A model generated the notes under the pieces. That model had not been told where the DNA came from. It saw only the letters and a list, made by a program, of their open reading frames with translations, and searched no databases. Of a stretch of 23,507 bases of DNA, positions 6,451-14,535 are shown in pieces (the stretch's first letter is position 1; each line of letters begins with the position of its first letter). The position numbers were made by a program, and so were the translations under genes. The stretch is taken from NCBI GenBank assembly GCA_050944255.1, contig JBMNQS010000030.1, positions 1 to 23,507 of the forward strand. The letters run 5' to 3'. The stretch comes from JBMNQS01 sp050944255. Its GTDB lineage: Bacteria; Bacillota; Clostridia; Christensenellales; Maliibacteriaceae.

Positions 6451-7056
6451 TCAAATGATTTCAATGGCTACAAACGGCGGGAAGCTATCCCGGGACATGC
6501 GGCGGTGCAGGCTGCCCGGATGAACGTCAAAAACGGTGTACTCATAGGCGTAATAGAGCCGCCCCTTTTCCATATACAACCGGTTGGACGCGTCAAATGC
6601 CACCTGACGGTTCTCTCGATCCTTCCCCGGCTGATCCCGGTAAAGCATCTGTGTTTCGCGCCAGGAAAGGCGGTCGTCCAAAAGCCGCAGGCCGTGCACG
6701 CCGCTGACAACGGCTTCACAGGGAGCCGACTGACCGGTGGACGAAATAAACCGGAGAATGCCGGTAACTTCCCCGCTGTCGCGCTTGGCCAGTTCGTAGC
6801 GAAACAGCGACACGGCGGAAAAATCCTTGATCTGCTCGCCGCGCTGTCCCTGCGGGTTCAAACGGTAAATCTTGTCGCTTGAAATCGCGAACATATCCAT
6901 CGTGATCAGCTTTTTGGAATATCTTAAATTGGAAAAAGCAATCTGGTCGGAATAAACGCCCTCCAACTGGCTGTCCTCCAAATAATAGGAAAGTTCACTT
7001 GTCCGAAGCGTCTTTCCAATGGCCTTGTTCTCCAGAAAGTCAATGATGCCCTGCAT
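6451..7056 (-). CDS. Hypothetical protein co-transcribed with rmuC
   Basis: 201 residues; I do not recognise the family. No signal peptide and no transmembrane segment; it looks like a soluble cytoplasmic protein with mixed alpha/beta content, ending in a run of aromatic and charged residues (YYAYEYTVFDVHPGS, then RRMSRDSFPPF). An N-terminal segment, FLENKAIGKTLRTSELSYYLED, begins the protein. The ATG at 7056 has ACGGAGG about 5 nt upstream, so it is clearly translated. It starts 11 nt after the rmuC stop and shares that promoter, which suggests a joint role, possibly in DNA maintenance, but this is guilt by association only. Followed by a weak hairpin. Confidence 0.75.
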   Translation of the reverse strand: MQGIIDFLENKAIGKTLRTSELSYYLEDSQLEGVYSDQIAFSNLRYSKKLITMDMFAISSDKIYRLNPQGQRGEQIKDFSAVSLFRYELAKRDSGEVTGILRFISSTGQSAPCEAVVSGVHGLRLLDDRLSWRETQMLYRDQPGKDRENRQVAFDASNRLYMEKGRLYYAYEYTVFDVHPGSLHRRMSRDSFPPFVAIEII

Positions 7057-7067
7057 GGTTTCCTCCG

Positions 7068-8300
7068 TTATTCATCGATAAAATCGGTCGTTTCATCCTC
7101 CTCATCGGCAAAGAGGGCCTGCTCCTGCCCATCCTGCGCCAACAGCTCCACATTTTTAAGCTGGCGCCGGATGGCGCGTGTCCTGGTGCCGATGCGGTTC
7201 ATGTCGTTCACCGCCATATTCAGGTGGCTTTGGGCTTTCTCCACCACGTTCTCAAATTTGGCAAACTCGGTTTTTACCGCCGCAAGCAGCGCCCATACCT
7301 CGCTGGTGCGCTGTTCGATGGCCAGTGTCTTAAAGCCCACCTGCAAACTGTTTAAAAGTCCCGTCAGCGTGGTGGGGCCCGACAGAATGATCCGCTGCCG
7401 GCTCTGAAGATGCTCGCACAGCCCCGGACGCCTCAGCACCTCCGCATACAGCCCCTCGGTGGGAAGAAACATAATGGCGAAATCGGTGGTATAAGGCGGC
7501 GCAATGTACTTGGCAATATTCTGCGCCTGCCGCTTGATGCTGGTCTCCAGGCTGCTGCCCGCACGGGCCGCGGCATCCGCGTCGGCGGCGTCCTGCGCGT
7601 CCAGAAGCCGCTGGTACTCATCCATGGGGAACTTGGCATCAATCGGCAGATACACCTTGGAATTTTCATCCGCTCCCGGCAGGCAGACGGCGTATTCCAC
7701 ACGCTCGCCGCTTCCGGGTCTTATCTGCACGTTGCACTCGTACTGATGTGGCGCCATGATCTGCTCCAGGATATTGCCAAGCTGCACTTCTCCCCAGACG
7801 CCTCGGGTCTTTACGTTGGATAAAATGCGCTTGAGATCGCCTACGCCCGAAGCCAGCTCCTGCATTTCGCCAAGGCCCCTGTGCACCTGCTCCAGCCTCT
7901 GGCTGACGGTGGCAAAGGACTCGCCCACCCGCTGACTCAGCGTCTTGTTCAGCCGCTCGTCCACGGTGGCACGCATCATTTCCAGTTTCTGCTCGTTCTC
8001 GCCGCGCAGCTTCTGCATGGATTCCTCCAGCGTCCTTCGCATGGCTTCCAGCTTCTGCTCCTGAAGGCCGATGACGGCCGTAAGCATATTCATGTTTTGC
8101 TCACCGCTTCTGGCAATGACCAGGGAAATTTCCTCCCTGTCCTTACGGCTCCTGTCATCGGCGGCGCTTCGGCTCTTTTCAAGCTCCTGCAGCAGGCGCG
8201 AATCGTCACGCCCGCCGCCCTTTCGAAACGCAAAAATAAGCGCCGCCACCGTCGCCGCAAGCAACAGCCCCGCCAATATCCAAGGCAACCAGTCTCCCAT
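7068..8300 (-). CDS. rmuC: DNA recombination protein RmuC
   Basis: 410 residues. RmuC proteins are membrane-anchored, predicted nuclease-fold proteins linked to limiting recombination at inverted or short repeats. Here: a TM anchor at residues 5-24 (LPWILAGLLLAATVAALIFAF), a charged coiled coil about 32-130, then the RmuC core with RGVWGEVQLGNILEQ, the conserved block GxWGE, YLPIDAKFPMDEYQRL and FAIMFLPTEGLYAEVLR. The length is normal for the family and the acidic tail (DEEDETTDFIDE) ends it. ATG at 8300 has AAGGGAG 7 nt upstream. First gene of a two-gene operon with the hypothetical at 6451-7056. No substitution of the conserved core is apparent. Confidence 0.92.
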   Translation of the reverse strand: MGDWLPWILAGLLLAATVAALIFAFRKGGGRDDSRLLQELEKSRSAADDRSRKDREEISLVIARSGEQNMNMLTAVIGLQEQKLEAMRRTLEESMQKLRGENEQKLEMMRATVDERLNKTLSQRVGESFATVSQRLEQVHRGLGEMQELASGVGDLKRILSNVKTRGVWGEVQLGNILEQIMAPHQYECNVQIRPGSGERVEYAVCLPGADENSKVYLPIDAKFPMDEYQRLLDAQDAADADAAARAGSSLETSIKRQAQNIAKYIAPPYTTDFAIMFLPTEGLYAEVLRRPGLCEHLQSRQRIILSGPTTLTGLLNSLQVGFKTLAIEQRTSEVWALLAAVKTEFAKFENVVEKAQSHLNMAVNDMNRIGTRTRAIRRQLKNVELLAQDGQEQALFADEEDETTDFIDE

Positions 8301-8337
8301 GGGATTCTCCCTTCGCGCGTTTGTGGATTTTCATATT

Positions 8338-8346
8338 ATTATAACA
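8338..8346 (-). promoter_or_regulatory. Extended -10 promoter of rmuC
   Basis: Minus strand TG-T-TATAAT at 8346-8338, 38 nt upstream of the rmuC start. There is no good -35 at 17 bp, as is usual for extended -10 promoters. Confidence 0.5.
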
Positions 8347-8482
8347 TAATTTGTCAGTTTTGCCTGCACCGATTACCTCCTCAAAACAAGAACCCGCCAA
8401 AATGGCCGGCAAAACAACCGCCGCCGGATGACCGTACCCGTATGCGCGCTCCTGAAAAATCTTTACGCCCTTTATGCCGCAC

Positions 8483-8505
8483 AAAAAAGGGAGCCTGAGG
8501 CTCCC
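8483..8505 (-). terminator. Intrinsic terminator downstream of bceB
   Basis: Perfect 7-bp stem GGGAGCC (8489-8495) / GGCTCCC (8499-8505) with a 3-nt loop; on the minus strand it is followed by TTTTTTGTG. It is nearly 300 nt beyond the bceB stop, on the far side of the multi-hairpin element. Confidence 0.8.
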
Positions 8506-8782
8506 TTGAGGCCGTCAAAAAACTTTGTTTTTTGACGGATCTGCCAGGGATTTTCCTGCTGCAAAACCGGTGAACGGGTTTTGCAGCGGTCGGAAAACCC
8601 TGAGCGGTGTGGGCTGCGGCCGCGCATGTCGATCTGTGGCTAAGAGCCGCCTTTGGCGGTTGCCTTCGAAACGCTCGCTGCGGCTCGCAGCCTTGCCACG
8701 GAATTAAAATTAGGGGGACTTTGGCCCCCTAATAACCCCAAAAGGACTTTTTTGACAGTCTAAGTGAGCCTGGGGCTCCCTT
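8491..8782. repeat. Multi-hairpin element bounded by 17-nt direct repeats
   Basis: GAGCCTGAGGCTCCCTT (8491-8507) recurs at 8766-8782 with one mismatch. Between them lie about 258 nt of nested inverted repeats: a perfect 12-bp stem at 8512-8538 (arm CCGTCAAAAAAC); AGGGATTTTCC (8546-8556) with GGAAAACCCT (8592-8601) enclosing CTGCAAAACC (8559-8568) with GGTTTTGCAG (8577-8586); GGCTGCG (8612-8618) with CGCAGCC (8686-8692) enclosing CCGCC-TTT-GGCGG (8647-8659); and ATTAGGGGG (8709-8717) with CCCCCTAAT (8725-8733). The ends CGTCAAAAAA and (reversed) TGTCAAAAAA are near-inverted. No gene. It looks like a small non-autonomous repeat or a structured RNA in the bceB-rmuC gap. Confidence 0.6.
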
Positions 8783-8797
8783 TCCCCGTTTCTCACT

Positions 8798-10867
8798 TCA
8801 CCACTTGACGATGCTGTAATACGTCCGGGCGGTAAGCCGGTAAACAAGGATATATACGGCAATAAACACCAGGCAGGTCACCGCCATGCAACCCAGCGTC
8901 AGTCCCACGTTGTAAAGGCTGAACGCTTCGAGCATCTTGATGAGCATATGGCTCGCCGCGGCGGTGTGGATCAGCGCCGTCACCAGAGGCAGGAAAAAGA
9001 CGATGAGTATCTGCGTATTGATGGCCCGCTTTACCTGGCGGTCGTCTATGCCCACCTTTTGGAGAATGATGAACTGCTCCCTGTCGGCGTAACCCTCGGT
9101 GACCTGCTTGAAGTAGATGATCAGCACTGTGTTGGTCAGAAATAGCAGCGCGAAGAACGCGCCCATGAACACAAGCCCGCCGTAGATGGCGTAGCTTTCC
9201 CTCCGCTGGGCATCAATGCTGGCCATATGGGTGCTGTAGCCCTCATCGCCGGCAGATGAACGGATGGCTTCATGAACCCTCTGCCCAATCGCCGAGCCGA
9301 ACTCGTATCGGTCCGATCCGCTACCCCCTATATCCAGTACAAAGCAGTTCCAGGCGTTTAATTCGGACGCTTGCTCGTCGGAGGCCATATCCGGGCGAAG
9401 CGCCGCCATCATCCGGCGCGCCGCATCGTCGTCCTTGACCACAAAAGCCATCTCCCGCTCATAGGGGCCGTACTTACCCGTGGTCAGCCGCGTGCCGGGA
9501 ACAACGCCCTTCACCTGGTAGACCGATCCGTTCACATCAAGCTGGGAAAGGCTCTTCAGCCACCCGTCAAAGAGAATCAATATCTGGCCGTCGTCAAGCG
9601 TCTCGCCGGTACCCTGCACGCGGTTGTAGTCGGCCAGCGGAACCACCTTGGCATGGTAATCGTTGTAATAGTCCGTATTGCTGGACGGGCCGTAAACGCC
9701 GCTTTGGTCACGCAGGTAAATTTCTCCGTCCTTCACGCGGACGTACTGCGAATAAAACGAGTACCTGCGCAGCGCATCGATCGTCACGCCGTGCTCCTGG
9801 GCCAGGGTTTTTATACGGGCCTGTATCTCTTCATCGATCTGCGGAGTGCTCTGACCCCCGGCTTTGAGCTGGTATTCAATCTGCACATCGTCGGGATACA
9901 TCTTTTTTAAGATGTCTTCCTGCCCAAATGCCAGGGCGCAGGATGCCGAGACGGTCACCAGCACCATCGTGGATAAAATGCAGATATTGGCAAGACCGGC
10001 GGCGCTCTGTTTCAGGCGGTGGATCAAGCCGGAAATGGCAATGAAATGGTTGGGCTTATAGTAAATCCTTTTCTTTTTGCGCAGCCTGTTCAGGAAAAAC
10101 ACGCTGCCGGCGGTAAACAGCGCCCAGGTAGCGACGATGACGGCCAGGACGGCCAGGACAAATTTGGTGATGGCCTCCACCGGATTGACCACCGTCAGCG
10201 CCATGTAGTACGCCCAGGTCATCAGCAGAAGGCCCGCCAGCGTCAGCGGGAGCACGAAACGGACCTTTCTCTCGCCCCTTTTGTCTCCGGTCAGAAGATC
10301 GATGGGATTGGACAGAGTGATTTTGAACCTATTGGTGATACACGTCAGGAAAAAAATAACGAGAAAGACGGCGAAGGTGATGATAAACGCCTCGGGCGCC
10401 AGCGTATACACGCTGTCCGGCGCCACGTGCAGCACCGACAACAGCAGCAGGAAGATCAGTTTCCCAAACACGACGCCGCACAGGTATCCGGCCAGCAGCG
10501 CGGCGGCGTTGATCATCGTGTTTTCCCACAGAACCACCCGGCCCACATGCCGCTTTTCAAGGCCCAGCACGCCATAGAGCCCGAACTCCTTCTTCCGGTT
10601 CTTCATCAAAAAGCCGTTGATATAGAGCATATAGCCCGCCATGAAGAACGTCAGCACAACGATGCCGTACGTGAGCATGCTCTGCAGCGTCTGCCCGTAG
10701 TTCACGTTGGTGATGGACCTGGAAAAAATGACGTTTAAGATCATGAAGTAGATGGCGGCCATAATGGCCGATGCGATAAAGTACGGCATCTGCATGCGCC
10801 TGTTGCGCCACAGGTTGCCGCACGCCAGCTTCAGATAAAGTAATTTAACCAATGTCCACACCCCCAT
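8798..10867 (-). CDS. bceB: BceB-type ABC transporter permease (FtsX family), peptide-antibiotic resistance
   Basis: 689 residues. It is the membrane half of a Bce-type exporter that frees lipid-II-cycle targets from peptide antibiotics and also acts as the sensor for the paired kinase. Ten TM segments are arranged in the BceB pattern: one near residues 28-50, a FtsX core around 70-280, then a large extracytoplasmic domain of about 215 residues between TM7 and TM8 (roughly 315-535, beginning QEDILKKMYPDDVQIEYQL), then three TMs at the C-terminus. It overlaps the ATPase gene by 23 nt. The ATG at 10867 has no ribosome-binding site; TTG at 10852 has GGGGGTG 6 nt upstream and gives the more family-like start MVKLLYLKLACGNLWRNRR, so the true start may be 10852. 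Ligand specificity is unknown. Confidence 0.88.
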   Translation of the reverse strand: MGVWTLVKLLYLKLACGNLWRNRRMQMPYFIASAIMAAIYFMILNVIFSRSITNVNYGQTLQSMLTYGIVVLTFFMAGYMLYINGFLMKNRKKEFGLYGVLGLEKRHVGRVVLWENTMINAAALLAGYLCGVVFGKLIFLLLLSVLHVAPDSVYTLAPEAFIITFAVFLVIFFLTCITNRFKITLSNPIDLLTGDKRGERKVRFVLPLTLAGLLLMTWAYYMALTVVNPVEAITKFVLAVLAVIVATWALFTAGSVFFLNRLRKKKRIYYKPNHFIAISGLIHRLKQSAAGLANICILSTMVLVTVSASCALAFGQEDILKKMYPDDVQIEYQLKAGGQSTPQIDEEIQARIKTLAQEHGVTIDALRRYSFYSQYVRVKDGEIYLRDQSGVYGPSSNTDYYNDYHAKVVPLADYNRVQGTGETLDDGQILILFDGWLKSLSQLDVNGSVYQVKGVVPGTRLTTGKYGPYEREMAFVVKDDDAARRMMAALRPDMASDEQASELNAWNCFVLDIGGSGSDRYEFGSAIGQRVHEAIRSSAGDEGYSTHMASIDAQRRESYAIYGGLVFMGAFFALLFLTNTVLIIYFKQVTEGYADREQFIILQKVGIDDRQVKRAINTQILIVFFLPLVTALIHTAAASHMLIKMLEAFSLYNVGLTLGCMAVTCLVFIAVYILVYRLTARTYYSIVKW

Positions 10868-11612
10868 CGGCCAGCACGGCGAGGGTGGCGATGATCTTGT
10901 CGAAGAACTCGCGGCGCGTGCTCTCGCCCCTGTAGACCTGGCTGAACAGCCGGCCGTCCTTGATGAAGATCACCCGTCCGGCGTGGCTGGCCACCATGGA
11001 CGAATGACTCACCACGACGATGGTTTGCCCCTGGGCGTTGATATCCTGGAAAATCTCCAGAAGCTGGCCGGAGCTCCTGGAATCCAGCGAGCCGGTGGGC
11101 TCGTCGGCCAGCACCAGCTTCGGATCGGTGATGATGGCGCGGGCCACCGCCGTTCTCTGTTTTTCGCCGCCGGATATTTCATGGGGAAACTTGTTCAAAA
11201 GCCCGCCCAATTCAAGGCGCTTGGCCACCGGCACGAGGCGGTCCTCCATCTGCTTGACAGGCATGTTGGACAATACCAGCGGCAAGAGAATGTTGTCGCG
11301 TACGCTGAAGGAATCCAGCAGGTTGAACTCCTGGAACACAAAGCCCAGGTTGTTGCGCCGAAAGGCCGAGATCTCCCAGTTTGAAATCTCTTTCAGATTC
11401 CTGCCGTCCAGGTAAACGTCGCCGGCGGTGGGCTTATCCAGCGACGCGATCAGGTTTAACAGCGTGGTTTTCCCCGAACCGGAAGCGCCCATGATGGCCA
11501 CGAACTCGCCCTGTGCCACCTCAAAGCTCACATCGCTGAGCGCCGTGAACTGCTGGCTGCCCAGCCTGGTGCTGTATACCTTCTTCAGATGTTGGATTCT
11601 AAGCAATTCCAT
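10845..11612 (-). CDS. bceA: BceA-type ABC transporter ATP-binding protein
   Basis: 255 residues, a MacB/LolD-like ATPase that powers the BceB permease. Walker A GASGSGKTT (42-50), Q-loop Q94, ABC signature SGGEKQ (147-152), Walker B LVLADE (166-171) followed by the D-loop GSLD, and an H-loop in VVVSHSS are all intact. The ATG at 11612 is preceded by GGGGAGG. Downstream it overlaps bceB, so the two are translationally coupled. Upstream, a terminator at 11663-11688 separates it from the kinase gene, so it probably has its own regulated promoter, as in other Bce modules where the response regulator activates only the transporter genes. Confidence 0.92.
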   Translation of the reverse strand: MELLRIQHLKKVYSTRLGSQQFTALSDVSFEVAQGEFVAIMGASGSGKTTLLNLIASLDKPTAGDVYLDGRNLKEISNWEISAFRRNNLGFVFQEFNLLDSFSVRDNILLPLVLSNMPVKQMEDRLVPVAKRLELGGLLNKFPHEISGGEKQRTAVARAIITDPKLVLADEPTGSLDSRSSGQLLEIFQDINAQGQTIVVVSHSSMVASHAGRVIFIKDGRLFSQVYRGESTRREFFDKIIATLAVLADGGVDIG

Positions 11613-11662
11613 TTAGACCGACCTCCCCAAAGCATTTTGCTTTACCGCCTATAAGTGTAAAC

Positions 11663-11688
11663 AAAAAAGGATGGCCGTACCATCCATT
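11663..11688 (-). terminator. Terminator between bceS and bceA
   Basis: On the minus strand, GGATGG-TACGG-CCATCC (11685-11669) is followed by TTTTTTGTTT. It separates the two-component genes from the transporter genes of the same module and implies an independent bceA promoter in the remaining 50 nt plus overlap. Confidence 0.75.
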
Positions 11689-11691
11689 TAC

Positions 11692-11728
11692 CTTACAATC
11701 CCGCGGGACAACCGAACAATTTTGTAAG
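11692..11728. promoter_or_regulatory. Inverted repeat upstream of bceA, candidate response-regulator site
   Basis: CTTACAA (11692-11698) and TTGTAAG (11722-11728) form a perfect 7-bp inverted repeat with a 23-nt spacer, located 80-116 nt upstream of the bceA start and just past the bceS stop. BceR-type regulators bind dyads containing TTACA/TGTAA well upstream of their target promoter. Binding is inferred; no ordinary -35/-10 pair was found closer to bceA. Confidence 0.4.
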
Positions 11729-11734
11729 AAACGC

Positions 11735-12721
11735 TTACTGCCCGATGTCCATTTCGTCCCGCCTGGGCAAAACAAGGCGCACCTTCGTCCCCTCCCCGAG
11801 CGTGGACTTGATCCGGATGTTTACCGAAAGCGCGTCGGCCACCCTTTTGGCCATGTACAGCCCCAGCCCGCTGGCGCGTTTATCCAGCCGGCCGTTGTAG
11901 CCTGTATACCCCTTTTCAAAGATGCGGTGCATGTCCTCCTGCCGGATGCCGATGCCCGTATCCTCAACGCTCAATGCGTGTTCATCGTAAACGACGGTGA
12001 TCGTGCCGCCCGGCTGCGTGTACTTGACGGCATTTGAAAGCACCTGCTCAAAGACGAAGCCGAGCCATTTGCTGTCGGTGCAGACCTGCGCCTTCTCTCC
12101 TCCGGCGCTTATGTGCAGCTTCTTATAGATGAAGAGCGGCGAATACTTCCGGATGCTGTCGCGGACGATCTCATCGATGCGGTAAGGCCTGATCACAAGG
12201 TCGGAGGCCATCTGCCGCATCTTGACGTACGCCAGCGCCATCTCCACGTACTGGTCTACGCGGAACAACTCCTGCCGCATCACGGGGTCGGGATGGTCCT
12301 GGCTTTCCAGCGCCATCTGCATGGCGGATATGGGCACCTTGATCTGGTGCATCCACATGGTGTAGTAATCCATCTGTTCGCTGTGGGCGCCGGACAATTC
12401 GTCGCAGGTTCTTTGGATGATGGCATAGAGCGTCTCGATGATCCGCTGGTACTGCTCCTCTATGCAGCCCGACGGCCGGGGAAAATCCGATGACGAGGCG
12501 GACAGGTTTTTTTGAATATTTTCAAGGACGCGCGCCTTGGATGCGAACCGGACGGCGTCCACGGCGATATAGCCGCAGAAGATGAACGTCAGAATAACCA
12601 GGCTGTAGGCAATGGGGCGCATATCCAGATCGTAGAGGAAATACACCAGCGCAAAGAAGAAAACCACCAGCAGGAAAAACACGAAGAGGGCGCGGCGACT
12701 CAGCAAATAGCCTCTAATCAT
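11735..12721 (-). CDS. bceS: BceS-type intramembrane-sensing histidine kinase
   Basis: 328 residues. Two TM helices (about 11-30 and 38-56) with an extracytoplasmic loop of only a few residues define an intramembrane-sensing kinase, which relies on the BceAB transporter to detect the antibiotic. The phosphoacceptor is in MWMHQIKVP, H125, the characteristic HQIK form. The ATPase domain has N-box EQVLSNAVKYT, G1 VEDTGIGI and G2 SGLGLYMAK. The ATG overlaps the 3' end of the response-regulator gene by 8 nt, indicating translational coupling. Short size and loop exclude a kinase with a periplasmic sensor domain. Confidence 0.92.
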   Translation of the reverse strand: MIRGYLLSRRALFVFFLLVVFFFALVYFLYDLDMRPIAYSLVILTFIFCGYIAVDAVRFASKARVLENIQKNLSASSSDFPRPSGCIEEQYQRIIETLYAIIQRTCDELSGAHSEQMDYYTMWMHQIKVPISAMQMALESQDHPDPVMRQELFRVDQYVEMALAYVKMRQMASDLVIRPYRIDEIVRDSIRKYSPLFIYKKLHISAGGEKAQVCTDSKWLGFVFEQVLSNAVKYTQPGGTITVVYDEHALSVEDTGIGIRQEDMHRIFEKGYTGYNGRLDKRASGLGLYMAKRVADALSVNIRIKSTLGEGTKVRLVLPRRDEMDIGQ

Positions 12722-13388
12722 GGATCATGTACCCCGCTCCCTTTTTCGTGGAAATGATGTCCTTAAGCCCCGCGCCGGAGAGCTTGCGGCGAAGGCGGTT
12801 GACGTTCACCGTCAGCGTATTGTCGTCGATGAAATCGTCGCTGTCCCACAGCCTCTGCATGATCCTCTCGCGCGAGACGATGCTGTTTTTATTTTCCAGA
12901 AGCATCTGGAGAATCTTCCATTCGTTCTTCGTCAGATCCACCGTCCGCCCGCTCACCGAAAGCGTGGCGTCGCTGGTATTGAACACGGCGTCCCGGATCA
13001 TCACGGTATTCTGCTCGGTATAGTAGTCATACGTCCGGCGCATCAGCGCGCCCACCTTTGCCACCAGGATATCGGTGGAAAAAGGCTTGGCGAGGTAGTC
13101 GTCGGCGCCCATGTTCATGGCCATGACCATGTCCATATTCTGCGTATGCGACGAAATGAAAATAATGGGTACTTTGGATATTTTCCGGATTTCGCCGCAC
13201 CAGTAATAGCCGTTGTACCGCGGCAGGGACACGTCCAGCAGCACCAGGTGCGGATCAAAGCGGCGGAAGTCCTCCATCACCCGGCCAAAATCCTCGGTGT
13301 ATTCGGCCTTAAATCCCCATTTTTCCAGCGCCCGGCACAGCAGCGCGGCAATAGTCATATTGTCTTCGACCACAAGTATCCGCTGCAC
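12714..13388 (-). CDS. bceR: BceR-type response regulator (OmpR family)
   Basis: 224 residues from a GTG start at 13388. An upstream in-frame ATG at 13409 would place the ribosome-binding site AAAGGAGG inside the coding region; that site is 7 nt before the GTG, and the GTG gives MQRILVVEDN, the standard receiver start. Receiver: acidic pair ED at 8-9, phosphoacceptor D52 in LLDVSLPRYNG, K101 in LAKPF. C-terminal winged helix (about 125-224) with LTKNEWKILQMLLENK and a final DDNTLTVNVNRLRRKL. It is expected to activate bceAB on antibiotic challenge. The receiver has the LPRYNGYYWC sequence common in BceR homologues. Confidence 0.92.
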   Translation of the reverse strand: MQRILVVEDNMTIAALLCRALEKWGFKAEYTEDFGRVMEDFRRFDPHLVLLDVSLPRYNGYYWCGEIRKISKVPIIFISSHTQNMDMVMAMNMGADDYLAKPFSTDILVAKVGALMRRTYDYYTEQNTVMIRDAVFNTSDATLSVSGRTVDLTKNEWKILQMLLENKNSIVSRERIMQRLWDSDDFIDDNTLTVNVNRLRRKLSGAGLKDIISTKKGAGYMIHD

Positions 13389-13419
13389 GAAGCCGCCTCC
13401 TTTGCTCATCCATACTTAT

Positions 13420-13448
13420 ATTGTATCCAAAACATGGATTTTCCACAA
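13420..13448 (-). promoter_or_regulatory. Promoter of bceRS
   Basis: Minus strand TTGTGG (13448-13443), 17-bp spacer, TACAAT (13425-13420), 32 nt upstream of the GTG start. A conventional housekeeping promoter, suggesting basal expression of the two-component genes. Confidence 0.65.
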
Positions 13449-13504
13449 CTTGCCCATCGCCGAAAAGGGATGCCGCCGCGCCGTTTCCGGCCGCACGCAA
13501 AGCA

Positions 13505-13531
13505 AAACCGCACCCTGGGGCGCGGTTTTTA
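13505..13531. terminator. Bidirectional terminator between esterase and bceR
   Basis: AAAACCGC (13505-13512) pairs with GCGGTTTT across CCCTGGGG-containing sequence; plus strand ends in TTTTTATT, minus strand continues in TTTTGC. It ends the esterase transcript before the bceRS promoter. Confidence 0.65.
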
Positions 13532-13575
13532 TTCTCATGATTCATCATCAGGCTGCCCGCGCGGCATCGGCGCAA

Positions 13576-14382
13576 TTAAACCGTGGTTCCCTTGACGTTC
13601 AGCCATTTGATGGCGCGCTGTATGTACTCGTCCCAGAAATCCCAGGTATGGCCGCCGGGGCCTTCCTCATAGGTCAGCTCCACGCCCAACTCCTGCATGA
13701 AGCGCCTGTTTTCCTGTACGTTGTCGTAGAGAAAGTCCTCCGTGCCGATGGCCATATAAAATCTCGGCAGCCTGCCATCCTCCTCCACCTTTTTCTTCAG
13801 CAGCGGCGCGTCGTCCAGGTCGGTATCCACGCCGGTATGCGGCGCGTCCAGCATGGCCCGCCACGGCCACTGGGCGTCCTCCTGCTCCAGATCGATCAAG
13901 GGGATAAAATCAAGCCCTCCGGACAGAGCGATGGCCGCGCTGTACATATCCGGGCGGCGGATGGCGGCATTGAAGGCGCCGTAGGCGCCCATGGACAGTC
14001 CGCCGATAAACGTATCTTCCCGTCTGGCACTGGCAGGAAACAGCGTGCGGATGTAGGTGGGCAATTCGTCGGTTAAAAGATCAAAATAGCGATAGCCGTA
14101 CCCCGGCCGGAAATTCTGGTAGAAGGAGTTGGCAAACGACGGCATCACCACCATCAGCTTGGCCCGCTGGGCATACTTTTCAATGGACGTCATCCGCGTC
14201 CAGTCGCTGTAATCGCCGTGGGTGCCGTGCAGCAGGTACAATACCTGGTACCTGGCGCCCTCATGGAAATAGTTGCCCGGATTGATGGGCTCGTCCATGG
14301 TATTCGGGGTGGGAATGATCACATTGACATCGGTATTGCTGTGCAGAATCTGCGAGAAATAATTCATGTGGATCAGCGCCAT
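13576..14382 (-). CDS. Alpha/beta-hydrolase esterase, tributyrin-esterase type
   Basis: 268 residues. Cytoplasmic serine esterase of the esterase D / EstA / tributyrin-esterase family, hydrolysing short-chain acyl or similar esters. The nucleophile S130 lies in GLSMGAYGA, the oxyanion loop is HGTHG (52-56), and the catalytic His is probably H245 in GPGGHTWDFWDEY; D216 or D220 may be the acid. The N-terminus carries VNVIIP and YQVLYLLHG typical of the family. The ATG has GGGAGGG 6 nt upstream, and a TATAAT at 14402-14397 without a clear -35 lies just before it. Single gene between two terminators. Natural substrate unknown. Confidence 0.85.
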   Translation of the reverse strand: MALIHMNYFSQILHSNTDVNVIIPTPNTMDEPINPGNYFHEGARYQVLYLLHGTHGDYSDWTRMTSIEKYAQRAKLMVVMPSFANSFYQNFRPGYGYRYFDLLTDELPTYIRTLFPASARREDTFIGGLSMGAYGAFNAAIRRPDMYSAAIALSGGLDFIPLIDLEQEDAQWPWRAMLDAPHTGVDTDLDDAPLLKKKVEEDGRLPRFYMAIGTEDFLYDNVQENRRFMQELGVELTYEEGPGGHTWDFWDEYIQRAIKWLNVKGTTV

Positions 14383-14468
14383 GTCTTTGCCCTCCCATTA
14401 TAAAATGTGTTCTGACCTGCCCTGCCTTTATTCTAGCACAACCGCGGCGCCGCCGGCGGCCTTGACAG

Positions 14469-14500
14469 AAAAAAGGCGCGGACTTTTTTAGCCCGCGCCC
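14469..14500 (-). terminator. Terminator of the tyrosine phenol-lyase-like gene
   Basis: On the minus strand GGCGCGGGC pairs with GTCCGCGCC around a TAAAAAA loop and is followed by TTTTTTC. It lies 36-67 nt past the lyase stop codon. Confidence 0.85.
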
Positions 14501-14535
14501 TTGCACAGCGCACCAGGTATGCGCCCGATCATCTC

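Noticed and set aside
8512..8765. A transposase-carrying insertion sequence
   Set aside because: No coding frame of useful size, only about 258 nt, and the ends are not convincing terminal repeats.
13389..13409. ATG at 13409 as the start of the response regulator
   Set aside because: The ribosome-binding site AAAGGAGG lies inside the first codons of that reading and is correctly spaced for the GTG at 13388.
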